Positions 1 through 8,374 of a stretch of DNA of 9,117 nt are shown here, piece after piece (the first letter of the stretch is position 1; each line of letters starts with the position of its first letter). Source of the DNA: Flavobacteriales bacterium (GTDB lineage Bacteria; Bacteroidota; Bacteroidia; Flavobacteriales_D; Crocinitomicaceae); the NCBI GenBank assembly GCA_009926905.1, contig RFNX01000257.1, positions 1-9,117 of the forward strand, read 5' to 3'. The position numbers and the translations under genes were made by a program. The notes under the pieces are model-generated. The model worked only from the letters and a program-made list of their open reading frames with translations, made no database searches and was not told where the DNA came from.

Positions 1-71
1 ACAACAAGTTTCAATAAATATATACTTTTAAAGTTCCTTTACTCAACAAAAATTAATATAAAATTGAATTA

Positions 72-100
72 CAAAAGTACACTAGTTTTAGATTTTACAA
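72..100 (-). promoter_or_regulatory. Possible leftward Bacteroidota-type promoter
   Basis: Read on the minus strand, positions 79-72 give TACTTTTG, which fits the Bacteroidota -7 consensus TAnnTTTG. A TTG lies at 100-98, and the 18-base spacer is within the range described for Flavobacterium. It would drive a gene to the left of the window, divergent from the glg operon. No part of such a gene is visible, and short matches occur by chance in AT-rich DNA. Confidence 0.35.
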
Positions 101-165
101 TCGTATTAAGTAGAAGTGTTTTTCCAAATCAAATCTGAATTTTAGTATCCGAAAAATTTAATTAG

Positions 166-178
166 TGTCATAATGACA
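166..178. promoter_or_regulatory. 13-base palindrome, candidate operator for the glg operon
   Basis: TGTCAT-A-ATGACA is a perfect inverted repeat of two 6-base arms around one central base. It ends 17 bases before the -7 element at 196-203 and so covers the place where the -33 element should lie. That position suits a repressor or activator site controlling glgE and the genes behind it. The binding protein cannot be named from the sequence; an operator role is inferred from symmetry and position only. Confidence 0.4.
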
Positions 179-195
179 TTTATTAGCTAAAAAAC

Positions 196-203
196 TATAT
201 TTG
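196..203 (+). promoter_or_regulatory. Probable -7 element of the glg operon promoter
   Basis: TATATTTG matches the Bacteroidota -7 consensus TAnnTTTG exactly and lies 34 bases upstream of the glgE ATG, leaving an untranslated leader of roughly 30 bases. No TTG is found at the expected -33 distance. The nearest candidate is ATG at 173-175, 20 bases upstream and inside the palindrome at 166-178. A weak -33 would fit a promoter that needs an activator, but this is inference. Confidence 0.6.
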
Positions 204-237
204 TAGTAACAACCCAGCTATTAAATTTCGTTTGGAT

Positions 238-2184
238 ATGAAACCTCAAAACCAAGAACGCGTCATCATTGAAAACATCAGCCCATGCATTGACGGTGGG
301 ATTTTTGCATTAAAGACAATCGCTCAACAACCCGTTTTCGTCGAAGCAGATATTCTAGCCGACGGTCACGATCATTTGTGTGCTGTGCTACAATTCAAAG
401 CAAAATCTGACAAAAAATGGTCTGAAATACCAATGTCACCACTTGGAAACGACCGTTGGGGAGCAACAATGATTGCAGAAACAGAAGGAACTTTTGAGTA
501 TTTCATCGAATCTTGGGTAGATTGGCCGTTGAATTGGTTGTTCGGTACACGCAAAAAAATAGACGCTGGGCAACACGTTAAAAGCGAATTATTAGAAGGA
601 GCTGAATACATTAAAGACATATTAAAAAATCTAAAAGGAAAAGCAAAAACTAATGCTGAATCTTGGATTAAGTTATTAGAAAATGAGGCAACTTACAACG
701 AAGCTTTAGATTTAGTTAAAAGTGACGAGTTACTTCAATTACTTTTTGACAATCCAACAAAATTATTAGCTGCAAAATCACAAATTTTACCTTGGAAAGT
801 AGAACGTAAAAAAGCGCTTTTCTCAACATGGTATGAATTTTTTCCACGTTCCGCTTCAGAAACAGAAGGAAAACATGGAACATTTAAAGATTGTGAGAAA
901 CTATTGCCACGCGTTGCAGCAATGGGATTCGATACGCTTTATTTCCCGCCGGTGCATCCAATTGGAGAAGTGAACCGAAAAGGAAAAAACAACGCAACAG
1001 ATGCTTTAGATGGAGATGTGGGAAGTCCATGGGGAATTGGTTCACAACTCGGTGGACACATGAGTCTGCATCCTGAACTAGGAAACGAAGCTGATTTTAA
1101 ATCAATGGTGGACACAGCTAAATCGTTAGGAATTGAAATCGCAATGGACTTTGCCTTACAAGCTGCACCTGATCATCCGTGGGTGAAATCGAATCCACAA
1201 TGGTTCAAATGGCGTCCAGATGGTACAGCTCAATACGCTGAGAATCCACCGAAAAAATACCAAGATATTCTTCCGATTTACTTTGAAACTTCCGATTGGA
1301 AAAACCTTTGGAATGAATTACTTCGAGTTGCATTATATTGGGTAGAGGAGTTTGGAATTTCTGTTTTCAGAGTGGATAATCCGCACACAAAACCGTTCCA
1401 TTTCTGGGGTTGGTTGATGGCAAAAGTGCAAGAAAAACATCCAAATGTATTGTTTTTAGCAGAAGCCTTTACACGTCCGAAAATCATGGAACAATTGGCG
1501 AAACAAGGATTTACACAAAGTTATTCGTATTTCACATGGCGCACCAACAAATATGAGTTGACAGAATACGTGAACGAATTAACGAAAACAGAACGTAAAC
1601 ATTATTTTCGAGCGAATTTCTGGCCAAATACACCTGATATCAATCCGTTTCATTTACAAAGTGGCAACGAAAGTATTCACCTACAACGTTACGCATTGGC
1701 GGCAACTTTGAGTTCCAACACGGGCGTTTACGGTCCAGTTTACGAACATTTAGTGAGTGATGCCATTCCTGGAAAAGAAGAATATCACGATAGCGAAAAA
1801 TACGAATTCCGTCATTGGGACTGGAAAAGAGAAAACAATATGACGCGCATCATGTCAGCAATCAATCATGCTCGAAAAGAAATGCCGTCTTTACAACAAA
1901 CCAACAACATCGAGTTTTTGGACATCAATAATCAGCATTTATTGGCTTTCCACAAATGGGATTTTGAAGCGAAAGATAGAAGTTTAATCGTGGTCAATTT
2001 AGACCCACATTATGCACAAAATGGCTGGGTGAAAATTCCACTTGCGCAATGGGGAATTGATGCTGGACATACCGTTCGCGTTTACGATGTCGTGACCAAA
2101 GATTCTTACGTTTGGAACGAGGAAAATAATTACATCGAGTTGCATCCAGTGTTGCCATTCCATATCTTTAAGGTTGAATTTTAA
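238..2184 (+). CDS. glgE: Alpha-1,4-glucan:maltose-1-phosphate maltosyltransferase GlgE
   Basis: GlgE transfers maltosyl units from alpha-maltose 1-phosphate to the non-reducing end of an alpha-1,4-glucan, releasing phosphate, in the cytoplasm. The 648-residue product is close to the usual family length (about 650-700). It has an N-terminal beta-sandwich and helical region (about 1-190), a GH13_3 barrel and a C-terminal beta domain. Visible signatures are FPPVHPIG near 235-245, AMDFALQAAPDHPW (302-315), the NPPKKYQDI stretch (336-344), FRVDNPHTKP with nucleophile D380, LAEAFTRP with acid/base E409, and NTPDIN with D467, matching the third catalytic Asp. These set it apart from ordinary amylases. 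ATG at 238 is preferred over an in-frame TTG at 232. It is the first gene of the operon, with maltokinase 9 bases downstream supplying its donor. All key residues are intact and there is no signal peptide. Confidence 0.95.
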   Translation: MKPQNQERVIIENISPCIDGGIFALKTIAQQPVFVEADILADGHDHLCAVLQFKAKSDKKWSEIPMSPLGNDRWGATMIAETEGTFEYFIESWVDWPLNWLFGTRKKIDAGQHVKSELLEGAEYIKDILKNLKGKAKTNAESWIKLLENEATYNEALDLVKSDELLQLLFDNPTKLLAAKSQILPWKVERKKALFSTWYEFFPRSASETEGKHGTFKDCEKLLPRVAAMGFDTLYFPPVHPIGEVNRKGKNNATDALDGDVGSPWGIGSQLGGHMSLHPELGNEADFKSMVDTAKSLGIEIAMDFALQAAPDHPWVKSNPQWFKWRPDGTAQYAENPPKKYQDILPIYFETSDWKNLWNELLRVALYWVEEFGISVFRVDNPHTKPFHFWGWLMAKVQEKHPNVLFLAEAFTRPKIMEQLAKQGFTQSYSYFTWRTNKYELTEYVNELTKTERKHYFRANFWPNTPDINPFHLQSGNESIHLQRYALAATLSSNTGVYGPVYEHLVSDAIPGKEEYHDSEKYEFRHWDWKRENNMTRIMSAINHARKEMPSLQQTNNIEFLDINNQHLLAFHKWDFEAKDRSLIVVNLDPHYAQNGWVKIPLAQWGIDAGHTVRVYDVVTKDSYVWNEENNYIELHPVLPFHIFKVEF

Positions 2185-2193
2185 TCGTTGACC

Positions 2194-3837
2194 ATGGCTA
2201 AAAAAATCCCTACTCCTACTCCAGTAATCATCGAACGACCAGTTTTTTATTGCGATTGGCGAAACGCTTTGGATGCACAAGACTTCAAAGACCGTTTTCC
2301 GAAAGAAATTTTTCAAGATTACATCGTAACAAAAAGATGGTATGGCGGAAAATTATCGACGATTAAAAACTTGGAAATCATAGATTTTATTAAGCTTTCA
2401 AGTGACAACCATAACTATTTTGGTGTGTTGATTGAAATCAATTACGAAGAATCGTTTTTCCATAACTATTTCATCACTCTGGCTTTTATGTTGGAGCACG
2501 AACTCGATGAAACGTCGAATATCATTGGCGCAGCTTCTTTCAACGAAGGCCCAGGTTATTTGGTGGATGCTTTGTTCATCGAGGATTTCAGAAAATTATG
2601 GTTCGATTTAACAGTAGGAACAAAGCCAAGTCCGAATGTGAATTTGACCTTGAACTGCGAGCAGTCCATTAAAAATGAAGCGTACGTTTCTTCCAAATTT
2701 ATGGGAGGAGAGCAAAGCAACACGAGCATCATTTACAACGAAAAATACGTGATGAAATTCTTCCGACGCATCTTTATCGGAGTGAATCCTGATTACGAAA
2801 TAAATAAATTTTTAACCGAACAACAAGGTTTTACAGGTACGCCTCCGTATCGTGGAAGTGCGAATATGGCGCATTATAAAGACGCGATAACCTTGGCTTT
2901 GATGCAAGAATTGGTTCCAAATAAATGCGATGCTTGGACCTATTTCAATGATTTGTTATTACAAGCATACCAAAATTTGGAGCGCAAAAAAGTGGACATC
3001 AGTCGCTTGCCATCCGTTCCATTATTTACGCATATTCCCATTCATAAAGTTCCCCACGAATATATTGATTTCGTTGGTTTGGAGTTTTTTATGAAAGTGA
3101 AATTGATTGCGGAACGCACTGCCGACCTTCACATTGCAATGGGAAGCAATAAAACCGATACGCATTTTACTTCCACTACTTTCAACGGAGATTATGGCGT
3201 TTGGCTGAAAAATCGATTGATTTACCAAGTTCAAAATCGATTGAATGCCATCGAAAATAATTTGGATTCATTGAGTGGCGAAGCGTTGGAATTAGCCACT
3301 TATTTCCTTCAAAATAAAAAATCAATTCGTAAGTATTTCCTTGATTTCGATTGGGAAATTCTGAAAGGTGAACGCATTCGTATTCACGGCGATTACCATT
3401 TAGGACAAGTGTTGGTGACCGATAACGATTTCATAATCCTCGATTTTGAAGGCGAACCAGAAAGTACCATTCGCGACCGAAAAATTAAGCAACCCCCATT
3501 GAAAGATGTAGCTGGTTTGTTCCGCAGTTTCCATTACGCTTTGTTTGCTTCGATTTTGAATAACCCCGATAAATTGAGCTACAAACAAGAGCATTTATTT
3601 GAAGCGGGCGAGAAATTGTTCACGTACGTCGTTGCCGTATGTATGGACGCTTACATGCAACGCATTTACTCTTTTGGCGAGTTGAACATCGGCTATAAAA
3701 AAGAACAAGAATTCATTTTAATGTACCACATGACTGAAAAAGCAGTCTATGAATTGGGCTACGAATTGAACTCGCGACCAGATTGGGCCATCATTCCATT
3801 GAAAGGAATTGCAAGCATTTTAAAATCTCAAATTTAA
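2194..3837 (+). CDS. mak: Maltokinase (maltose 1-phosphate forming), stand-alone
   Basis: Maltokinase phosphorylates maltose with ATP to give alpha-maltose 1-phosphate, the GlgE donor. The 547-residue protein has the aminoglycoside-phosphotransferase-like fold of the Mak/Pep2 family. An N-terminal cap carries RWYGGK (48-53), a typical Mak cap motif. GEQSNTS (172-178) and VMKFFRR (186-192, probable ATP-binding K188) mark the N lobe. The catalytic loop is HGDYHLGQVL (398-407, catalytic D400), followed by the metal-binding LDFEGEP (416-422, D417). It is longer than actinobacterial stand-alone Mak (about 450) and resembles the kinase half of TreS-Mak fusions, but no TreS domain is attached. ATG at 2194 is chosen; TTG at 2188 would add only two residues. 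It sits between glgE and glgB. The specificity for maltose is inferred from family and context. Confidence 0.9.
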   Translation: MAKKIPTPTPVIIERPVFYCDWRNALDAQDFKDRFPKEIFQDYIVTKRWYGGKLSTIKNLEIIDFIKLSSDNHNYFGVLIEINYEESFFHNYFITLAFMLEHELDETSNIIGAASFNEGPGYLVDALFIEDFRKLWFDLTVGTKPSPNVNLTLNCEQSIKNEAYVSSKFMGGEQSNTSIIYNEKYVMKFFRRIFIGVNPDYEINKFLTEQQGFTGTPPYRGSANMAHYKDAITLALMQELVPNKCDAWTYFNDLLLQAYQNLERKKVDISRLPSVPLFTHIPIHKVPHEYIDFVGLEFFMKVKLIAERTADLHIAMGSNKTDTHFTSTTFNGDYGVWLKNRLIYQVQNRLNAIENNLDSLSGEALELATYFLQNKKSIRKYFLDFDWEILKGERIRIHGDYHLGQVLVTDNDFIILDFEGEPESTIRDRKIKQPPLKDVAGLFRSFHYALFASILNNPDKLSYKQEHLFEAGEKLFTYVVAVCMDAYMQRIYSFGELNIGYKKEQEFILMYHMTEKAVYELGYELNSRPDWAIIPLKGIASILKSQI

Positions 3838-3847
3838 AGAAACAAAT

Positions 3848-5752
3848 ATGACAGCAGTTAAACCTCACAGCCTTTTTACAGGCTTCGACATCGATTTGTT
3901 TCGAGCTGGAAAACACATTCGCCTCTATGAAAAACTAGGTTCTCACCCGATGACTTTGAATGGCGAAGAAGGAACTTATTTTGCCGTTTGGGCACCTTCT
4001 GCAAAAATGGTTTATGTCGTTGGAAATTTCAATCATTTTACAGAAAGTCATGAATTATTTGTTCGTTGGGACGGCTCAGGAATTTGGGAAGGATTCATTC
4101 CAAATGTGGGTCACGGTGAAATCTATAAATACAAAATTCACAGTCACCACAACGGAGTCGTGACTGAAAAAGCAGATCCATTTGCACGCTATTGCGAACA
4201 TCCACCGATGACAGCTTCCATTATTTGGGATGCAAAATACGATTGGGAAGACAGTGAATGGATGCAAAAAAGAGCACAACACAACGCTTTGGATAAACCA
4301 ATTTCTGTGTATGAAATTCACGCAGGTTCTTGGCGCAAACGTTGGGACGAAAATCGTTCGTTGACCTACCGTGAAATGGCGAACGAATTAGTAGATTATG
4401 TGGCTGAAATGGGATTCACGCACGTGGAATTCATGCCGATAATGGAATATCCGTACGATCCTTCTTGGGGATATCAATTGGTTGGATATTTTGCTCCTAC
4501 AAGTCGTTTTGGTTCACCAGAAGACTTCAAATATTTAGTAAACGCTTTTCACAACAAGGGAATTGGCGTGTTTTTAGATTGGGTTCCATCGCATTTTCCG
4601 AGTGATGCGCACGGTTTAGGAAATTTTGACGGTACGCATTTATACGAGCATCCCGACATTCGAAAAGGCTATCATCCCGACTGGAAATCATTGATTTTCA
4701 ACTATGAACGTCCAGAAGTGCGCTCGTTTTTGATGAGTAATGCCATTTTCTGGCTCGATGCTTTCCACGCAGATGGTTTACGTGTGGACGCTGTGGCTTC
4801 GATGTTGTACTTGGATTACAGCCGAAACGAAGGTGAATGGGAACCAAATAAATACGGAGGAAGAGAAAACTTAGCCGTAATTGATTTCTTGAAAGACTTG
4901 AACAAACACGTTTATCACGAATTTCCAGATGTTCAAACGATTGCTGAAGAAAGCACGAATTTCCCGATGGTAAGTCGTCCAACATCTTTTGGCGGTTTAG
5001 GTTTCGGTATGAAATGGATGATGGGCTGGATGCACGATACCTTAGAATATTTCAAGAAAGAACCAGTTTACAGAAAACACCACCACAACGATATTAGTTT
5101 TTCCCTCACGTATGCATTTACCGAGAATTTCATGTTGTCTTTGAGCCACGACGAAGTTGTTTACGGAAAACACAGCATTATGGGAAGAATGCCTGGCGAT
5201 CATTGGCAACGTAGAGCGAATTTACGTTTACTTTACGGTTGTATGTTCACGCATCCGGGAACGAAATTACTGTTCATGGGTTCCGAATTTGGACAAGAAT
5301 CTGAATGGAATTTCGAAGGTTCGTTGGATTGGCATTTGCTCGATAATCCCGACTACAAAGGCATTCAATCGTGGGTGAAAGCTTTAAACGCTGTTTACAA
5401 AGAACGTCCTGCATTATCTGAATTACAATTTAACGCGAGTGGCTTCCAGTGGATCAGTTACAACGACCACGAAAACAGCATTTTAGTTTATTTACGAAAA
5501 GGTAAAAATCCAAAAGACGATTTATTGATTGTAGCGAATTTCACACCAGTTGTGCGCGACGATTACCGTTTTGGAGTTCCTGTTGAAGGTCCTTGGAAAG
5601 AAATTTTGTGCAGTGACGATACCGCTTTTGGAGGTTCTGGAGTGGTAAATTCAGCAGAAATCATTGCAGACGCAGAAGGTATGCACCATTTGCCGTTTTC
5701 AATTAGTTTAACCTTGCCTCCTTTGGCAATTTCAATTTATGCTTTAAAATAA
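3848..5752 (+). CDS. glgB: 1,4-alpha-glucan branching enzyme GlgB (GH13_9)
   Basis: GlgB cuts alpha-1,4-glucan chains and reattaches them by alpha-1,6 bonds, giving branched glycogen-like polymer. The 634-residue protein starts with a CBM48 domain (about 30-125, with TYFAVWAPSA at 43-52 and VGNFNHF at 58-64). The GH13 barrel follows: FLDWVPSHFP (242-251), GLRVDAVASM with nucleophile D314, TIAEEST with acid/base E367, and LSHDEVVYGK with third catalytic Asp D435. A beta-sandwich C-terminal domain covers about the last 110 residues. It lacks the extra N-terminal domain that makes the E. coli enzyme about 730 residues, so it is the short form. In this operon it branches the linear chains made by GlgE. 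ATG at 3848 is 10 bases after the maltokinase stop; no strong ribosome binding site is seen, which is normal for Bacteroidota. Confidence 0.96.
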   Translation: MTAVKPHSLFTGFDIDLFRAGKHIRLYEKLGSHPMTLNGEEGTYFAVWAPSAKMVYVVGNFNHFTESHELFVRWDGSGIWEGFIPNVGHGEIYKYKIHSHHNGVVTEKADPFARYCEHPPMTASIIWDAKYDWEDSEWMQKRAQHNALDKPISVYEIHAGSWRKRWDENRSLTYREMANELVDYVAEMGFTHVEFMPIMEYPYDPSWGYQLVGYFAPTSRFGSPEDFKYLVNAFHNKGIGVFLDWVPSHFPSDAHGLGNFDGTHLYEHPDIRKGYHPDWKSLIFNYERPEVRSFLMSNAIFWLDAFHADGLRVDAVASMLYLDYSRNEGEWEPNKYGGRENLAVIDFLKDLNKHVYHEFPDVQTIAEESTNFPMVSRPTSFGGLGFGMKWMMGWMHDTLEYFKKEPVYRKHHHNDISFSLTYAFTENFMLSLSHDEVVYGKHSIMGRMPGDHWQRRANLRLLYGCMFTHPGTKLLFMGSEFGQESEWNFEGSLDWHLLDNPDYKGIQSWVKALNAVYKERPALSELQFNASGFQWISYNDHENSILVYLRKGKNPKDDLLIVANFTPVVRDDYRFGVPVEGPWKEILCSDDTAFGGSGVVNSAEIIADAEGMHHLPFSISLTLPPLAISIYALK

Positions 5753-5756
5753 TAGA

Positions 5757-8153
5757 ATGATAACCAATACAACACTTGAATACAAAGGGAATTTGTTCCC
5801 TCAATCCATAATTAGCTTTGAAAAAAACGTAGATACCTACACATTTCGAGCAAAAAACAATGTCTTGTTGCGCTTGACAATTTTACGCGACAGTGTCGTT
5901 CGTTTTCGTTACGCGACTGAAAATGCCTTTGAAAAAGATTTTTCGTATGCCTTGGCCGATAATTATCCAAAAGGCTACAACGATTTGAATTTTGCAGAAG
6001 ACGAAGATTATTACATTCTTACAACTGCTAAAATCAAAATTTACGTTGCCAAAGAAAACATGCGCATCGGGATTTATACCTTGGAAGGAACGCCGATTTT
6101 GGAGGATGAATTGGGTTTCCACTACGAGGAAAATCACGAATACGGTGGCAATATCGTAAAAATGTCAAAGCACAGTGCGAAAGGCGAAAGTTTCTATGGA
6201 TTGGGCGATAAGCCAAGTCACATGAACTTAAAAGGAATGCGTTTTACGAACTGGAATACAGACGAATACGCGTTTTCTAAAGACAAAGATCCGATTTACA
6301 AAACGATTCCTTTTTACATCGGTTTGAATCAAAATACTGCTTACGGAATCTTCTTTGACAATACGTTTAGAACGCATTTTGACTTTGCAAGTGAACGTCA
6401 CGGAATCACATCTTTCTGGGCTGATGGCGGTGAAATGAATTATTACTTTTTCTACGGGCCTTCAAGTAAAGAAGTCATCAAGAATTACACACAATTAACT
6501 GGAGTTCCTGAAATGCCACCGATGTGGGCGTTGGGTTACCATCAAAGTAAATGGAGTTATTATCCTGAAAGCAATTTTAGAGCGTTGGCGCAAAAATTCC
6601 GAGACTTGAAAATTCCGTGTGATGCCGTTTATTTGGACATCGATTACATGGAAGGCTTCCGTTGTTTTACGTGGAGCAAAGAATATTTCCCGAATCCAAA
6701 ACAAATGGTGGACGATTTGAAAGCCGACGGATTCAAAGTGGTGGTGATCATCGACCCGGGAATTAAAATCGACAAAGATTATTCGGTATACAATGAAGCC
6801 ATGGAAAAAGGCTATTTCTGCAAACGTTCCGACGGACCGTTGATGAAAGGAAAAGTGTGGCCTGGCGAATGTTATTTCCCAGATTATACGAATCCAGAAG
6901 TAAGAACTTGGTGGGCTGGATTGTACAAAGAATTGATTGAAGATATTGGCGTGCGTGGCGTTTGGAACGACATGAACGAACCTGCTGTTATGGAAATTCC
7001 AGGAAAAACGTTCCCGTTAGACGTCCGTCATAATTACGATGGAAATACCTGTTCGCATCGCAAAGCACACAACGTTTACGGAATGCAAATGGCGCGTGCT
7101 ACGTATGAGGGTGTGAAACAATTTGCCTATCCAAAACGTCCGTTTATCATTACGCGTGCGGCATACAGTGGAACGCAACGCTACACTTCTTCGTGGACAG
7201 GCGACAACGTGGCTTCTTGGGAACATTTGTGGATTGCTAACATTCAAGTGCAGCGTATGAATATCAGTGGCGCAGGATTTACAGGAACTGATATCGGTGG
7301 ATTTGCAGAACAACCCACAGCTGAATTATTCACACGTTGGGTACAATTGGGTGTGTTTCATCCGTTTTGTCGTGTGCATAGTTCAGGACATCACGGCGAG
7401 CAAGAACCTTGGTCGTTTGGGAAAGACGTGACCGACATCGTGCGTTCGTTTATTGAAATTCGCTATACTTTATTGCCGTATCTATACACGATGTTCTGGG
7501 AATACATTCAGCATGGAACTCCGATGATTAAACCGTTATTCTATTACGACCAAGAAGACATGCAAACGCATTTCAGAACGGACGAATTCATGTTTGGAAA
7601 TCACATTTTAGTGTGCCCGATTTTAGAACCAAATACGCTTGGCCGCAGAATGTTCATTCCCCGTGGAACATGGATCAATTGGTGGACGGGCGAACGCGTT
7701 GTAGGTGGCGAAGAAGTTTGGGTAGATTCAACGATGGAAACCATTCCGATTTTTGTGCGTGAAGGTGCTTGTATTCCGAAGTATCCAGTACAACAATACG
7801 TGGGCGAAAAGAAAATCGAAGAATTGCAAATCGATGTGTATTTCTCCGAAGAAAAAACGAAATCGCGTATTTACGCAGATGGTGGCGACGGTTACGACTA
7901 CAAAAAAGGACGTTTTTCATTGCGTACATTGGAAGTTGTAGGCCGACCAGATTCTTTGGTTATCAACCAGCACAAAGAAGGCGATTACGACGCAGAATAC
8001 CAAAAATTCAAATTGGTATTTCATAATCTACCTTTTGAAGTGAAAAGCATTTATGTGGACGATCAGCGCTATGATGCAACGGTTACGAAAGTTGGAAATA
8101 CATACGAATTAGTGGTGGATAAGAATTTTAGTCAGTTTCATATTACTGGGTAA
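5757..8153 (+). CDS. Cytoplasmic GH31 alpha-glucosidase
   Basis: GH31 alpha-glucosidases release glucose from the non-reducing ends of alpha-glucosides such as maltose and maltooligosaccharides; some transfer glucosyl units instead. The 798-residue protein has an N-terminal mutarotase-like beta domain (about 1-240), a GH31 barrel (about 250-580) and C-terminal beta domains including a DUF5110-like end. Motifs include YLDIDYM (292-298), VWNDMNEP with nucleophile D405, SWTGDN with acid/base D483, GTDIGGF (510-516) and a substrate-site stretch from CRVH to QEPW (538-552). No signal peptide is seen at the N terminus, so it should act inside the cell, unlike many GH31 enzymes of Bacteroidota polysaccharide loci. 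It begins 4 bases after glgB and is the last operon gene. Its substrate (maltose, glucan ends or isomalto-linkages) cannot be settled from sequence, so no gene symbol is given. Confidence 0.92.
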   Translation: MITNTTLEYKGNLFPQSIISFEKNVDTYTFRAKNNVLLRLTILRDSVVRFRYATENAFEKDFSYALADNYPKGYNDLNFAEDEDYYILTTAKIKIYVAKENMRIGIYTLEGTPILEDELGFHYEENHEYGGNIVKMSKHSAKGESFYGLGDKPSHMNLKGMRFTNWNTDEYAFSKDKDPIYKTIPFYIGLNQNTAYGIFFDNTFRTHFDFASERHGITSFWADGGEMNYYFFYGPSSKEVIKNYTQLTGVPEMPPMWALGYHQSKWSYYPESNFRALAQKFRDLKIPCDAVYLDIDYMEGFRCFTWSKEYFPNPKQMVDDLKADGFKVVVIIDPGIKIDKDYSVYNEAMEKGYFCKRSDGPLMKGKVWPGECYFPDYTNPEVRTWWAGLYKELIEDIGVRGVWNDMNEPAVMEIPGKTFPLDVRHNYDGNTCSHRKAHNVYGMQMARATYEGVKQFAYPKRPFIITRAAYSGTQRYTSSWTGDNVASWEHLWIANIQVQRMNISGAGFTGTDIGGFAEQPTAELFTRWVQLGVFHPFCRVHSSGHHGEQEPWSFGKDVTDIVRSFIEIRYTLLPYLYTMFWEYIQHGTPMIKPLFYYDQEDMQTHFRTDEFMFGNHILVCPILEPNTLGRRMFIPRGTWINWWTGERVVGGEEVWVDSTMETIPIFVREGACIPKYPVQQYVGEKKIEELQIDVYFSEEKTKSRIYADGGDGYDYKKGRFSLRTLEVVGRPDSLVINQHKEGDYDAEYQKFKLVFHNLPFEVKSIYVDDQRYDATVTKVGNTYELVVDKNFSQFHITG

Positions 8154-8162
8154 TTGAATTTG

Positions 8163-8178
8163 TCCGTCAGCTGACGGA
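8163..8178. repeat. Perfect 16-base palindrome after the operon
   Basis: TCCGTCAGCTGACGGA equals its own reverse complement and begins 10 bases after the GH31 stop. As RNA it could form a six-pair stem with an AGCT loop. No run of T follows on either strand, so it is not a classical intrinsic terminator. It could stabilise the 3' end of the operon mRNA, weakly terminate transcription, bind a dimeric protein, or be one copy of a dispersed palindromic repeat. Confidence 0.55.
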
Positions 8179-8211
8179 TGAAAATGAGTTAATTTGAAAA
8201 TGGAGGTGCAG

Positions 8212-8374
8212 ACTGCTTAGGTGTTGGTAATTGCGAACGGATTAATTGCAAATTCATAGTTGCGAATATAGATTTTGGAAGCGCTCTGTGCAAGTTATTT
8301 CTTTCGACACTTTTAAACATAATAGGATTCCGTTCGCAATTCTTCCGTTCGCAACTCGCAATTAAATAAGCAGT
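8212..8374. repeat. Imperfect inverted-repeat element, MITE-like or large hairpin
   Basis: The outer arms ACTGCTTA (8212-8219) and TAAGCAGT (8367-8374) are perfect reverse complements. After 11 and 12 unmatched bases the arms match again: TTGCGAACGGA (8231-8241) with TCCGTTCGCAA (8344-8354), then AATTGC (8244-8249) with GCAATT (8336-8341). The loop is about 86 bases. A second perfect 13-base pairing is possible between 8229-8241 and 8329-8341. No transposase and no clear target-site duplication are visible. The 77-codon open frame crossing it on the minus strand looks like chance reading of the repeats. A non-autonomous mobile element or a dispersed Bacteroidota repeat are the leading explanations. 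Confidence 0.55.

Larger units (their letters stand above)
196..8153 (+). other. Operon glgE - maltokinase - glgB - GH31 alpha-glucosidase
   Basis: Four same-strand genes are separated by 9 bases (2185-2193), 10 bases (3838-3847) and 4 bases (5753-5756), leaving no room for internal terminators. The only well-placed promoter motif is at 196-203. The products act on the same metabolites: maltose, maltose 1-phosphate and alpha-glucan. Joint transcription is therefore very likely, although internal promoters inside coding sequence cannot be excluded. Confidence 0.85.

Noticed and set aside
232..240. TTG at 232 as the start of glgE
   Set aside because: An in-frame ATG lies two codons later at 238; the TTG adds only two residues and has no better ribosome binding site.
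2188..2196. TTG at 2188 as the start of the maltokinase
   Set aside because: ATG at 2194 is in frame two codons later and is the more probable start.
1999..2316. 105-codon open frame on the minus strand across the glgE-maltokinase junction
   Set aside because: It is antisense to two strongly supported genes and its product shows no recognisable motif.
4698..4985. 95-codon open frame on the minus strand inside glgB
   Set aside because: It is antisense to conserved catalytic segments of glgB, so it reads as a by-product of the real gene's codons.
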